From Syntrophaceae bacterium UBA6087 (GTDB lineage Bacteria; Desulfobacterota; Desulfomonilia; UBA1062), in the NCBI GenBank assembly GCA_002448235.1, contig DIXF01000005.1:292666-356665 (forward strand): a DNA stretch of 64,000 nt. Direction: 5' to 3'. The position numbers and the translations under genes are program-made. Position 1 is the first letter of the stretch, and every line of letters begins with the position of its first letter. The notes under the pieces were generated by a model, which saw nothing but the letters and a program-made list of their open reading frames with translations, was not told the DNA's origin and made no database searches. Of the stretch, positions 1-8,350 are shown piece by piece.

Positions 1-218
1 CCCTTTGCATTCAAGAGGATGGAAGGATCGTGGTAGCTGGAAGCTCATACAATGGGGCTGATGACGATTTCGCCCTAGCCCGGTATAACACAGACGGTTC
101 TCTTGATAACAGCTTTCACGGAGATGGCAAAGTCACGACGGATATAGGGTCAGATAACGACGTGGCTTATGCCCTTTGCATTCAAGAGGACGGAAAGATT
201 GTGGCAGCTGGAAGCTCA
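1..218 (+). repeat. 171-bp tandem repeat unit inside the delta-60 gene
   Basis: Bases 1-48 recur at 172-218 with only a few substitutions, giving one full 171-bp period within the window. The array probably continues upstream of the window edge. Near identity at DNA level implies recent duplication or homogenisation of repeat units. Confidence 0.7.
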
Positions 219-251
219 AGCGATGACTTTGCCGTTGTCCGTTACAAATGA
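1..251 (+). CDS. Delta-60 repeat protein, C-terminal fragment
   Basis: The reading frame is open from the window edge to the TGA at 249-251, so only the last 80 or so residues are seen. They hold a C-terminal part of the delta-60 repeat family: the phrase CIQEDGKIVAAGSS occurs twice (first as CIQEDGRIVVAGSS), each followed by a D-D-F-A-x-x-R-Y strand. DNA of the two repeats is nearly identical with a period of 171 bases (57 residues), as at 1-48 and 172-218. The family forms beta-propeller-like secreted or cell-surface proteins of unknown function. No sorting signal follows the last repeat. The family call is firm; the role is unknown. Confidence 0.8.
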   Translation, partial: LCIQEDGRIVVAGSSYNGADDDFALARYNTDGSLDNSFHGDGKVTTDIGSDNDVAYALCIQEDGKIVAAGSSSDDFAVVRYK

Positions 252-633
252 TGGATCTAGAATGCTTCGACCATGTCCACGGCCAGGTCATGGCTGAAGT
301 CACGAGGCCCAAAGATGTCTTCAGAGATTTCCTCGTGAATATGTTATTCACTATCCGACAGATAGGATCAGGCATCCTGCTCAGGAAGAAGCAGATTGCC
401 TTGGGGAGGCGTTTTGTATTTTACAATGGGGAGAACCGCCTGACTGATAAGATTTTCGACAGATCGAAGTCATTCAACTAATTGATTTATTTTGCCTTAT
501 TAGTTTGCGTTGTCCAGGACCGTTGATAATATGTCGATTTATTTTACATTTATGCTGATAGCACTCAAGCGGCCATAGCACTAATTGCTTACAACATATT
601 GAAATATATATCTATATTTACTACGAACTGCAC
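252..633. other. Intergenic region without a supported gene
   Basis: An open frame of 77 codons (248-481, plus) overlaps the end of the delta-60 gene but shows no recognisable domain, no ribosome site of its own and a composition typical of chance. The rest is AT-rich. I see no RNA gene or terminator with a clear stem and T-run here. Confidence 0.5.
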
Positions 634-650
634 TTGGCCCACATTGTGCA
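634..650 (+). promoter_or_regulatory. Sigma-54-type promoter (-24/-12) of the PEP-CTERM gene
   Basis: The sequence TTGGCCCACATTGTGCA matches the RpoN consensus TTGGCAC-N5-TTGCA, with the GG (636-637) and GC (648-649) invariant pairs separated by exactly 10 bases. It ends about 50 bases before the chosen start at 701. A TATAAT at 661-666 has no good -35 partner at normal spacing. PEP-CTERM genes in several bacteria are known to be driven by RpoN with the PrsK/PrsR two-component pair, which fits. No activator site was identified. Confidence 0.6.
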
Positions 651-700
651 ATATTTTTCATATAATAGCATATAGGACGGCACCTAAGGAGGTATCAAAC

Positions 701-1246
701 ATGAGAAAAATGGTATTGACAGCTATATTGATATGCTTGTTCGCAGGCTCGGCCTGGTCTCTTACAATTCAGTCTGGCTTTATCGAAGTCGGCGGCGTAG
801 ACACATTGCTGGCTTCAACTGCATTGAGAAACAGTGGAGATGATACTGAGTTGGGATGGGTACGGGGAGTGCTGTATGATATGTTCGGCATAACCGACGT
901 CACGTTGGATGCGAAGTATACCAACATGACCTGGTACCAGACAAGCCAGGATAACACCTACGCAATCGATTTCCAGACGTACAATCCCGAGTATTTTCTT
1001 ATAAAGATAGGCAGCGGGAGTCTGCGGAGCCCTATCGACCACTTCCTGTTCCAGAACACACCGGAACTGGCCTGGGGAGTTGTTAACCTTGCCGACCTCG
1101 GCATCATCGAAATAATCGGCCTGGATAGAATCAGTCACATTGACGAATTCAATGGCGGGGCCCCGGTGCCTGAGCCGGCGACACTGATGCTTCTCGGATC
1201 CGGTCTTCTCGGACTGGCAGGGTTCAGGAAAAAGATCAGCAAGTAA
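701..1246 (+). CDS. PEP-CTERM sorting domain protein
   Basis: Secreted protein of 181 residues. An N-terminal signal peptide (MRKMVLTAILICLFAGSAWS) is followed by a mature domain rich in T, N, Y and D with no family I recognise. The end is a canonical PEP-CTERM tail: V-P-E-P-A-T, a hydrophobic helix LMLLGSGLLGLAG, then FRKK. This tail is recognised by exosortase in organisms that make extracellular polysaccharide. I chose the ATG at 701 because AAGGAGG lies at 686-692 with ideal spacing and the signal peptide starts here; the frame is open further upstream without such support. No exosortase gene is in this window, so it must be elsewhere. A rho-independent terminator follows. Confidence 0.9.
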   Translation: MRKMVLTAILICLFAGSAWSLTIQSGFIEVGGVDTLLASTALRNSGDDTELGWVRGVLYDMFGITDVTLDAKYTNMTWYQTSQDNTYAIDFQTYNPEYFLIKIGSGSLRSPIDHFLFQNTPELAWGVVNLADLGIIEIIGLDRISHIDEFNGGAPVPEPATLMLLGSGLLGLAGFRKKISK

Positions 1247-1272
1247 TAAGTAGCATTTAACTGGCGCGCAGA

Positions 1273-1303
1273 GGCGGGGTCATTTTTAGACCCTGCCTTT
1301 TTT
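1273..1303 (+). terminator. Rho-independent terminator after the PEP-CTERM gene
   Basis: Nine-base-pair stem GGCGGGGTC / GACCCTGCC (1273-1281 with 1289-1297, one G-T pair), loop ATTTTTA, then six T residues (1298-1303). It lies 27 bases after the stop codon. Confidence 0.85.
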
Positions 1304-1562
1304 ATTCCCCAGGATATCCCTACGTGCCGATCTTCATCGCCTGTTTTAACAGTATTCTCTTCAATAAGGCCAGCGGCGAATCCCCTTGCTCCAGAGGATC
1401 GGACCGAGACCTCCAACTGCGATTTTCTGTTTTTTCGGTAAGTGAAGCAAGGTGTCTATTGATACCATCATGAGCAAACACCTCGGGCCGGATATGTACT
1501 TTCCTGATAAATGAAGCCCGGGAGGAGAGATCGGCTCGCATCAACTATGATAATGAAAAGGC

Positions 1563-1588
1563 TGGTAGCGGAGGAGGGACTTGAACCC
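1563..1588 (-). repeat. att site, distal copy (tRNA-Met 3' end duplicate)
   Basis: TGGTAGCGGAGGAGGGACTT and the next six bases GAACCC match the 3' terminus of tRNA-Met on the minus strand (CCA end, acceptor strand and T arm). Beyond base 1588 the match breaks down, though a weak echo (TATAGAGCCG against ATATGAGCCG) continues towards the anticodon region. The upstream part of a tRNA is absent, so this is not a functional gene. Confidence 0.85.
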
Positions 1589-1624
1589 GCCCCCTGGTTG
1601 TTATAGAGCCGATCCGCAGGCGGA

Positions 1625-1645
1625 GAGGACCACCGAGGGACCACC
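1625..1645 (+). repeat. Candidate integrase arm-type site, left end
   Basis: Two tandem copies, GAGGACCACC and GAGGGACCACC. The second with preceding bases (CCACCGAGGGACCACC, 1630-1645) recurs exactly at 26658-26673, just inside the other island end. In the circular form the two would flank the 26-bp core at about 41 and 50 bases. This is consistent with arm-type recombinase binding sites but not proven. Confidence 0.4.
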
Positions 1646-1846
1646 TTCATTTCACGCCCGGGTCTTATTCCCATGCGCTTCCACCAGTTTGCCGCATTAT
1701 TCCTACATTGCGCCCGGCAGCTCGGTGGCACATTCATGACGCGCATTGGCGACACGGGGATTTGAACACCATTCTTTTCCGGCTGGGCCTAGCTTTACCG
1801 ACTTTAAGGGGCAGTTACGGTGTAGAGTCTTGAAAATCAAAATTGT

Positions 1847-3442
1847 TCAGTCCTTATTCTGAGGTTTACGATTAACTGATTCCTCTTTACGATTACTTAA
1901 CGATTCGCTCAGTCCCTTAAGCCGATACCGGGTTGAGCGACCGGACCCCAGCTTCTCGGCTAATCCCATTTCAACAAGCTTTCCGAAGTCTGCGGCAGTA
2001 ACCGGACGGGTGACGCCGAATTCGGCTTCACATTGTCTGCTGGCAAGCTCTTTGCCTTCGACTAACAACTGCAACATCTTACGCTGCCTTTCATTCAACT
2101 GGGCCTCAATAGCTGGAGTTACGAGAAGACGATGAGCCGGAACCTGTATTCGTTCTATGTTTTCACCTGGCCCCGGGAATGTGACATAGAAATATCCTGT
2201 ATCGGTCCCAATAATCGGCTGATCGAGACCATGATCAAGCATATGGTTACGCATACGACGAAAGCCGCTGCCTCTTTCTTCGATGCGATGGAAGTACGAC
2301 AGGTTTTGAGCCATGACGGGGTTGCGGGAGCAAGGACGATATTTCCCGCTTCTCAATTTTGCGATTGTGATCGGTGATGGTGGAAGTCCTGGACTCAAGA
2401 TGACTATCCGATTGGAGAATATCTCAAGTATGATCTTTCGTCCGGCGTCTTCGTACTGGCGATGGGCCACGGCATTGACAAGGGCTTCCCGGAGTGCCTC
2501 ATTAGGGTACTCATCAAGACGTACTCGGTTAAGGCCCACGACACGCATAGGATGGCGAGTATTCCTGTCGATAAAAGCTATAGCTCGTTCGATCGAGAGA
2601 GACATCGGCCCCCGAATGTCTTCATGATCGCGTGGATCTCCATCTGGCTCGGTCCCTCTGTAGGCGTCTGCAAGGATGCGGCATTGCGGGAACACTACCG
2701 AGGGGTCCTTCGCAAGAAGAACTATTCCTGCCGCAGTCGCATAATGATTACCCGTAGCCGGGTCATGCCACACAAGGCCGCGTATAGCGGCTCCTGTAAG
2801 CACATCAACTTCTTTCAAATCGTCAGAATCACGTCGTTCAGCGACTGTGACGAGATTTCGAGCTACATCATGGTCGAGATCGTTCCATTTCAAGCGGTCG
2901 AGCGGTTTGGATTCAAAAGGAGAAGTAGCTTCAATAGTATTTTCCGCAATCTGGTTCTCGTCACTGGTCGGGGAGATATTGAACCGATCCTGCAGGAGCT
3001 TCACCAGAGCTGCACGAACTTCTTTCTGAAGCTCGATAACATTGCCGAACCGCTTATATTTGAGGCCGTCTTCATCCAGCTCAGCCAGAAATATAGAGGT
3101 TCCGCCCTCTCGCTTTATACCCCTGTCTCCCTTGATAAACACCAGTATGGGCAGTTCCTTATCTTTCGCTCGACGGTACTCGGCATGTGTAATGGATAGA
3201 TTACCCACTCGCGTCCCATACTCGATACCCACTACAAGCAGATAAACCTGGCAACTGTCGAGGGACCGAAGACAGTCGTCCAGCGCCTTATCCGGAGAAG
3301 CGGGCTCAAACTCATAGAGCAAGGGGGCACAATGAGCAGACAGGAACGGATCGGTATTCAGAAGATTCTGAACGATAAGTCGTTCATCCTCAAGCTCTTT
3401 CTGAACTGAACTTACAAACACCTTTTGTCTTGCAGTCATCAA
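1847..3442 (-). CDS. DUF4062 - GHKL-type ATPase (RecG C-terminal-like) regulator
   Basis: Protein of 531 residues. Residues 5-95 are a DUF4062 domain (VFVSSVQKELEDER signature, with LLVVGIEYG at about 69-77), a TIR-like fold found in sensors of some defence ATPases. Residues 225-265 (TAAGIVLLAKDP, FPQCRILADAYRG) and 313-400 (NEALREALVNAVAHRQY, VILSPGLPP, IEERGSGFRRM) match the AlbA_2 plus HATPase_c_4 module of putative transcriptional regulators. Residues 445-510 look like a winged helix. The usual AlbA DNA-binding domain seems replaced by DUF4062. It stands alone near the island's left end, convergent with nothing. A role in phage sensing or island regulation is inference. Confidence 0.7.
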   Translation of the reverse strand: MMTARQKVFVSSVQKELEDERLIVQNLLNTDPFLSAHCAPLLYEFEPASPDKALDDCLRSLDSCQVYLLVVGIEYGTRVGNLSITHAEYRRAKDKELPILVFIKGDRGIKREGGTSIFLAELDEDGLKYKRFGNVIELQKEVRAALVKLLQDRFNISPTSDENQIAENTIEATSPFESKPLDRLKWNDLDHDVARNLVTVAERRDSDDLKEVDVLTGAAIRGLVWHDPATGNHYATAAGIVLLAKDPSVVFPQCRILADAYRGTEPDGDPRDHEDIRGPMSLSIERAIAFIDRNTRHPMRVVGLNRVRLDEYPNEALREALVNAVAHRQYEDAGRKIILEIFSNRIVILSPGLPPSPITIAKLRSGKYRPCSRNPVMAQNLSYFHRIEERGSGFRRMRNHMLDHGLDQPIIGTDTGYFYVTFPGPGENIERIQVPAHRLLVTPAIEAQLNERQRKMLQLLVEGKELASRQCEAEFGVTRPVTAADFGKLVEMGLAEKLGSGRSTRYRLKGLSESLSNRKEESVNRKPQNKD

Positions 3443-3659
3443 AAATATATTCCCATTCTCACAGCATTTGTTAAAGAATGACTAAGGCATAATTATCATG
3501 CACATGGCAATATTGCAAAAAAGTCTTTTTTAAAAATAATCGTACGATAATCATCCGATAATTTTTCGGAATCGTCCGATCTCCGCCAACTGCCCAATTC
3601 CTGTCAGCAGATGGAGCGGGACAAGCTCAGGAAATTCTTCAAAGAAGAGTTCCTTCACA

Positions 3660-6341
3660 CTACCTCTCAAACCCAGGCCCTTTGCACTTCCCAATATCCC
3701 GAGTGAGGGCTCTTTCTATATCCTTCTGCTGAGCATAAACCATCTTCTGCCCGTCATAGGCCACATGGCGGTGACTCACCATCTGATCGTGTTGTTGATC
3801 ATGGGGAACCATATAGCGGGTTCCCTTCTTGAGATCCGCATGAGTATCGATTACGGCATATTTCCTTCCGTCTACTTCCTTCACTCCATGATAGATGCCT
3901 TCAATAGCCATGCCTTTCGGGAATTCAACCTGTATACCTTTCTCTTTCTGCTTCTGGCAGTATTCCTCCTGGGCTTTCATATGGAGCTTCTCATCAATGC
4001 GATTGTACTTCTCCTGATACCTCTGATGGAGATCCTTTTCCCTGTCTTCAGGCTTCCTCTCAATGGGGGACTGCTTTTGCTCATGGAGACGGGACGGACT
4101 CATGGATTTCTCTGCCTGGATAAATCTGTCATTCAATTCAACGCCCCTCGGCAGCCCATAATCCACAATAAGACCCTTGGGCTGTTCTCTGGTCATGACC
4201 TGTTTCAGGTCATTAAAATCTCTGAAATCCTCTTTCCCATAATACATGCTGACATCCTCCCGGTGCCTGCTCATGGCAACATAGGCGGTGTGCTTGTCGA
4301 AGTGTCTTGAACCTAGAACAAAAGTCCGGTCAAGAGTTGAGCCTTGGGTCTTGTGGACCGTGGCGGCATAGCCATGATCAAAGTCCCGGTACATGGATGC
4401 ATCCAGAGCCACACGATCCCCCTTGTCCAGCTTAACCGCCATGACTCCCTTGCTGATTTTCTCAACTGTTCCAAGAGAGCCGTTCCTGACTCCAATAGAG
4501 TTCTCATTTCTCAGGAAGATGATCCGGTCTCCCGCACAGAATACACGCTCTCCTCTCTCGGTCATAAAGGTGTACTCTGCTCCTCTGAGCTGCCCATGTA
4601 CTTTCCTCTGATACCTGGCACCATGGTTCAGATCTGCTACGTCCTTGTTCGTATAGGCCATCATGAGGCTGGTCTTCTGTCCTGATTCTGCCTGATGCTT
4701 TGCCCAATCCTTGAGCAACTGTTCCTTTGCCTCTTCCCGCGTTAGGAGTTCCTTGATGCTGTCGTGACGATGATAGAGATCAAGAGCCTTCTCTGCCTGC
4801 TCCCGTTTCCCGGAGAATTCTATGGTGGCTTCCTTCTGCCAATCGACTTTCTGCCTCCGTACGTCTGCAAGCTCAACGTAGCCTGTCCTCTGGATGATAC
4901 CCCGGAAAGACCCTCCTGCTTCGATTGACTGAAGCTGCTCGTTATCCCCAACCAGGATCACCTTTGCTTTTGCTGAATGGGCATACTCAAGGATCTGGTG
5001 CATCTGTCTCGTACCGACCATACCGGCTTCATCGATGACGAGGATCTCTTCTTTATTGAGCCGGTCTCTATCATTGCTCCAATCCTGGAGCTGCCGGTAG
5101 ATGGTTGTGCTCTTGATCCCGCTCTCATTCTGGAGACCTTCTGCAGCGATCCCCGAAAGAGCCAAACCCCTTACCCGATATCCTTGAGCTTCATATGCTT
5201 CCCTGACAGCACCGAGAGTATAACTTTTTCCGGTTCCAGCTCGTCCGATCATGACAGCGATATCACCATTTCCAACAAGCTCACGGAAGGCTTTCCCCTG
5301 CTCTTCTGTCATGGTGTAATTGGCGGCAGTCTGATCGATGATCCCTTGTTTTACCGGATGAGTATCTGAAGACTTCATGCTCTGTGCAGACCTGAGCATT
5401 GTCCCTTCGTTCATCATCATAGTCCGGGTTGTGTAGAGGTCTTCCCCCTTCTCGTTCACGCCGATCTTGATTAGTTCAGGGCTCGAATCGAGGGCTCTAA
5501 AAACCTTGTCGAACTGTTCAGCATCGGCACTGTGCCGGAAGGCGAAATCTATAACGTCTTCTTTCTTGAAGACTGCATCGTAATGACTTAAATGCCTCAG
5601 TGCGTTCTCAGGATCATTGATGATCCTTTCTCCATTCTCCCGGCATATCCTCTGGTATTCTTCGAGACGATCGATCCCTCTTGTATCTTCCAGGTGGACA
5701 TATCCTTCAGGCAGGAACTTGTATATCCCTCTTCCCAAAGTGATGTTCGGCTCAAGATCAATTCCTCTGTCCGCATAGCTTCTATGGTCAACCTGGATAT
5801 CGTGACCGGCTTCCAAGAGATGCCGGTTTTGTACGACCGCCCACTCTTCCCTCCAAGTGAGCAAGTGGGATTTGTCGTTCCAAGATCTTATCTTCCGCCC
5901 GAATCCATTTTCCGACACTTCCCGCATGGTGAGCATGATATGGACGTGAGGGTTTTTCTCGCTCTTGTGAATGCAGAGATCAGTGATCATTCCCTGGTCA
6001 ACGAATTGGGTCTGAACGTATTCCCGAACGAGTGCTACCTGCTGATTGAGATTGAGTTCCTTAGGCAGAGATAGCTCAACCTCCCGTGCAAGCTGTGCGT
6101 CCTTTCTCTTCTCCGTTCTTTCGACTTCGTTCCAGAGTGTTGAACGATCTTTCAGTCTTTCCGGAGCATTTGCAGGGAGAATGATTTCCGCATGGGCAAG
6201 ATCTTTCTTCTTTGTATAGTCGAATTCCATCCCCTGGCGTTCATCATAGAGCTTATCACGGGAGCGGTATGCGGCAGCGGCTACCGAGCTTCGCCCGGAA
6301 CCCCGGCTGATGACTTTTACTTCCGCATGATAGCACGCCAT
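3660..6341 (-). CDS. MobA/TraA-type conjugative relaxase-helicase
   Basis: Protein of 893 residues that would nick the transfer origin and unwind DNA for conjugative mobilisation. Residues 1-200 are a MobA/MobL (MOBQ) relaxase: AAAAYRSRDKLYDE with probable catalytic Tyr25, and metal-binding NPHVHIML (His132, His134). Then comes an SF1 helicase with Walker A GRAGTGKS (366-373), Walker B ILVIDEAG (433-440) and GYAATVHKTQGSTLD (about 657-672). The tail is charged. It is shorter than Ti-plasmid TraA (about 1100) but complete in motifs. The start at 6341 is preceded by AGAGGAGAAGAG. It is the only transfer gene of the island, so mobilisation would need a helper. Confidence 0.9.
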   Translation of the reverse strand: MACYHAEVKVISRGSGRSSVAAAAYRSRDKLYDERQGMEFDYTKKKDLAHAEIILPANAPERLKDRSTLWNEVERTEKRKDAQLAREVELSLPKELNLNQQVALVREYVQTQFVDQGMITDLCIHKSEKNPHVHIMLTMREVSENGFGRKIRSWNDKSHLLTWREEWAVVQNRHLLEAGHDIQVDHRSYADRGIDLEPNITLGRGIYKFLPEGYVHLEDTRGIDRLEEYQRICRENGERIINDPENALRHLSHYDAVFKKEDVIDFAFRHSADAEQFDKVFRALDSSPELIKIGVNEKGEDLYTTRTMMMNEGTMLRSAQSMKSSDTHPVKQGIIDQTAANYTMTEEQGKAFRELVGNGDIAVMIGRAGTGKSYTLGAVREAYEAQGYRVRGLALSGIAAEGLQNESGIKSTTIYRQLQDWSNDRDRLNKEEILVIDEAGMVGTRQMHQILEYAHSAKAKVILVGDNEQLQSIEAGGSFRGIIQRTGYVELADVRRQKVDWQKEATIEFSGKREQAEKALDLYHRHDSIKELLTREEAKEQLLKDWAKHQAESGQKTSLMMAYTNKDVADLNHGARYQRKVHGQLRGAEYTFMTERGERVFCAGDRIIFLRNENSIGVRNGSLGTVEKISKGVMAVKLDKGDRVALDASMYRDFDHGYAATVHKTQGSTLDRTFVLGSRHFDKHTAYVAMSRHREDVSMYYGKEDFRDFNDLKQVMTREQPKGLIVDYGLPRGVELNDRFIQAEKSMSPSRLHEQKQSPIERKPEDREKDLHQRYQEKYNRIDEKLHMKAQEEYCQKQKEKGIQVEFPKGMAIEGIYHGVKEVDGRKYAVIDTHADLKKGTRYMVPHDQQHDQMVSHRHVAYDGQKMVYAQQKDIERALTRDIGKCKGPGFER

Positions 6342-6446
6342 GGTTTATCTCTTCTCCTCTTTACCTTCTGTTCTGCCAACTATACCAACGACGAAATGAC
6401 ATATTGCCCTTTGATATTTCTGGTTTTTGCCTTTGTATTCACGCAT

Positions 6447-6485
6447 GTCGCATGCGACGTATAAGCGTGCCTTTACTTCGTAAAG
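6447..6485 (-). other. Candidate oriT upstream of the relaxase gene
   Basis: GTCGCATGCGAC (6447-6458) is a perfect palindrome, and CTTTAC-TTC-GTAAAG (6471-6485) is a short hairpin. On the minus strand the hairpin comes first and is followed by GCACGCTTATACGTCGC. MOBQ origins have a hairpin just before the nick and usually sit directly upstream of the relaxase gene. Position and architecture fit; the nick sequence itself cannot be assigned. Confidence 0.3.
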
Positions 6486-6969
6486 TACTTGTCCTGTGCT
6501 GATTTCAATCATTGGGAGTTAACCTTTGCGAAACAGCCCGTTTAACACCAACGCAGGCCTAATTGAATAGTTGTGAAGTGTTGTTTTACGATTTATCATC
6601 GAAACAAATCTATCATATCGAGACTATTTTTTCAATAAATAATGGGAGATATATACACCAATAGAAATTATTGTTGGAAAATCAAATTCTCGAACAACTG
6701 TTAGCCTGGCGAGAGGAGAAGTCATCTAACTTATTATTCTTTGAGTAAAACTTTATTCTCTCTTAGGATAAATACTCCGTAGCTTGCTGCGGGGTATTTC
6801 ATTATCTTTGTTATGATCCCCTGTTCATATATGTACTAAAACATACCTCTGATAACCTTACGCAACATGTACTTTCTGAACCGAGTTGTTTTTCAACATA
6901 CCGTGCCAGTATCTATATTCTGAGTTTGAAGGAGGAGAGGATAACTCTCGTCAGGAGATCATAAGTTCA

Positions 6970-7040
6970 CCGAAAAGCTAATTACTCCATATCCTGAGAC
7001 CAGAGAAAACTTTCAGTCGCGTGCCAGTATATAATGTCTG
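6970..7040 (+). repeat. Degenerate dispersed repeat, copy A
   Basis: Shares ACTCCAT-ATCCTGAGA, then CAGAGAAAACTTTC and GTGCCAG in the same order and spacing as the copies near 8737-8820 and 21277-21350. A shorter piece, GTGCCAGTATCTATATTCTGAG, lies just before it at about 6904-6925. It codes for nothing recognisable. Confidence 0.5.
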
Positions 7041-7086
7041 GAATTTCTACACCAGCACGAATTCTATTTGATGCTTGCAAGGGCAA

Positions 7087-7776
7087 TTATGCTGAATCCA
7101 AAAAGTTGAACAAATAGTATTTATCCTTGAGATTGAGTAACATATTTCTATCTTTAGCCATATCGCTATAAGTCATATTCTCAATCTGCTCGTGCGTAAG
7201 TGATAGCATCCCTTCAGGATAGCCCCTAGATATGATTCCTAAACCTTGATCGCAGTCAAGGACAAACACGTTGAGATCATGATAAGTAGATCGAATATGG
7301 CAAATCGTTTTCCAGACATCACCATTCCATAAAATATTCCAGCTCTGAGGATTTGAACTTGATGTGGGGTCTACATAGATCGCCGGACACGCAGCATCTT
7401 CACTTCGTGGATTACAATCATGCATGATAATCACTCCTCCCTGGTTCAAATAATTAAGGGAGTTTACCACATCCTTCAATGACTGCTCATAGGTATGTAG
7501 TCCATCGATAAAGGCAACATCTATGCCGTTTACGAGTCTGTTTTGGGCAAAGAAGGAATCACTGTCCATTTCATGGAATTGAGCCCATAGATTGTATATG
7601 TTTTTACAATACCATTTGATCATCTTCCTGATACCAAAATTAAAATGAGTATCTACGCCGATTTTTCTCTGAGCCTTAATTGGGAAAAAGTTGCTACCAC
7701 GAGAAACACCGATTTCTAAATAGGTACGAGCATTAATCCTATTGATGATATTCTGAATGATCTCTGTTCTTTTCAT
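7087..7776 (-). CDS. Class I SAM-dependent methyltransferase (Methyltransf_24 type)
   Basis: Cytoplasmic protein of 229 residues with a Rossmann-type methyltransferase core: YLEIGVSRGSNF is the SAM-binding glycine loop, DVAFIDGLHTYEQSLKD the acidic strand with the D-G-x-H-x-Y signature, and GGVIIMHDCNP the next strand. The family methylates small molecules or sugars; the substrate here is unknown. I start at the ATG at 7776 because GGGGCTGAGG precedes it; the frame extends seven codons further up. It stands alone between two repeat-rich spacers of the island, with no co-transcribed partner. Confidence 0.75.
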   Translation of the reverse strand: MKRTEIIQNIINRINARTYLEIGVSRGSNFFPIKAQRKIGVDTHFNFGIRKMIKWYCKNIYNLWAQFHEMDSDSFFAQNRLVNGIDVAFIDGLHTYEQSLKDVVNSLNYLNQGGVIIMHDCNPRSEDAACPAIYVDPTSSSNPQSWNILWNGDVWKTICHIRSTYHDLNVFVLDCDQGLGIISRGYPEGMLSLTHEQIENMTYSDMAKDRNMLLNLKDKYYLFNFLDSA

Positions 7777-7803
7777 CCTCAGCCCCAACAATAACAATGT
7801 TAG

Positions 7804-7856
7804 TCACCTTACGCAGTAGGCTAGACCCTGCCGCGCTCCAGTAATGCGTAAGGTGA
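7804..7856. repeat. Inverted repeat TCACCTTACGCA, island copy 1
   Basis: Arms TCACCTTACGCA (7804-7815) and TGCGTAAGGTGA (7845-7856) are perfect complements around a 29-base centre. A longer version of the same arms is at 24910-24990. No run of T follows, so it is not a simple terminator. Confidence 0.75.
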
Positions 7857-8044
7857 AATCACTACTGTCCGGTTAATTTCCAAGAAGGATTCTAACTCAT
7901 TTTAATGATTAATAAAAGGTAGTATATTCGTTGTTATCGATTTGAATTACTCTAGGATTATCAGCCATACTCGCCGGAAAGAGTTTCTGGGGGTTGCATA
8001 TGAATTCCGGCAGGCTGATTTTCTCACAACTCATGGATTTTCTG

Positions 8045-8350
8045 TCAAACATCATTATCCGGATCAAAGATGGCGTCGAGATCTCTTGCTCCATGCAGTA
8101 CGCGAACAATCTCAACGCCACCAGGCACAGGGTGGTAAAAAATGACGTACTGCCCAATTGGAAAGCTTCTTAACCCTTCTGCTAGTTCATCACGGGGTCT
8201 ACCTATGGCGGGCTGTTCAGTCAGGACGTGGAATTTCTGGTCAATGGCATCGATAAAGGCATCCGCCCTCGACTCGTTATCTTCCGCGATGTAGTCCCAG
8301 ATATCGGCAAGATCGATTTTGGCAAGTGGACGCTTAAGAATGACTGCCAT
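8045..8350 (-). CDS. parE: ParE/RelE-family toxin
   Basis: Protein of 101 residues with the RelE/ParE fold: LAKIDLADIWDYIAEDN at the N-terminus, LTEQPAIGRPRDEL in the middle, and the paired strands SFPIGQYVIFYHPV and VEIVRVLHGARDL near the end. The tail RVLHGARDLDAIF is typical of ParE, which poisons DNA gyrase; RelE relatives cleave mRNA, and sequence alone does not separate these. The start codon follows directly on the antitoxin stop codon (TAA-ATG), so the two are translated together. Such pairs help islands persist by killing cells that lose them. Confidence 0.85.
   Translation of the reverse strand: MAVILKRPLAKIDLADIWDYIAEDNESRADAFIDAIDQKFHVLTEQPAIGRPRDELAEGLRSFPIGQYVIFYHPVPGGVEIVRVLHGARDLDAIFDPDNDV

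Larger units (their letters stand above)
6342..7086. other. Intergenic region with candidate transfer origin and degenerate repeats
   Basis: No gene is supported in these 745 bases. The part next to the relaxase start holds a perfect 12-bp palindrome and a small hairpin (see the oriT entry). At 6854-6866 lies AACCTTACGCAAC, one arm of the inverted repeat found whole at 7804-7856. At 6898-6930 and 6970-7040 lie two copies of a degenerate dispersed repeat also found near 8740 and 21280. Confidence 0.5.

Noticed and set aside
248..481. 77-codon frame overlapping the delta-60 stop by ATGA
   Set aside because: No domain, no ribosome site, no signal peptide; the overlap alone is weak evidence. Most likely chance.
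661..666. Sigma-70 promoter with TATAAT before the PEP-CTERM gene
   Set aside because: No acceptable -35 hexamer at 15-19 bases; the sigma-54 element just upstream explains the region better.
1563..1660. Functional tRNA gene at the left island end
   Set aside because: Only the 3' 26 bases match tRNA-Met; no complete D arm or anticodon stem can be formed.
7909..8157. 82-codon minus-strand frame overlapping the parE end
   Set aside because: Lies in another frame across the toxin 3' end and shows no domain; treated as a shadow.
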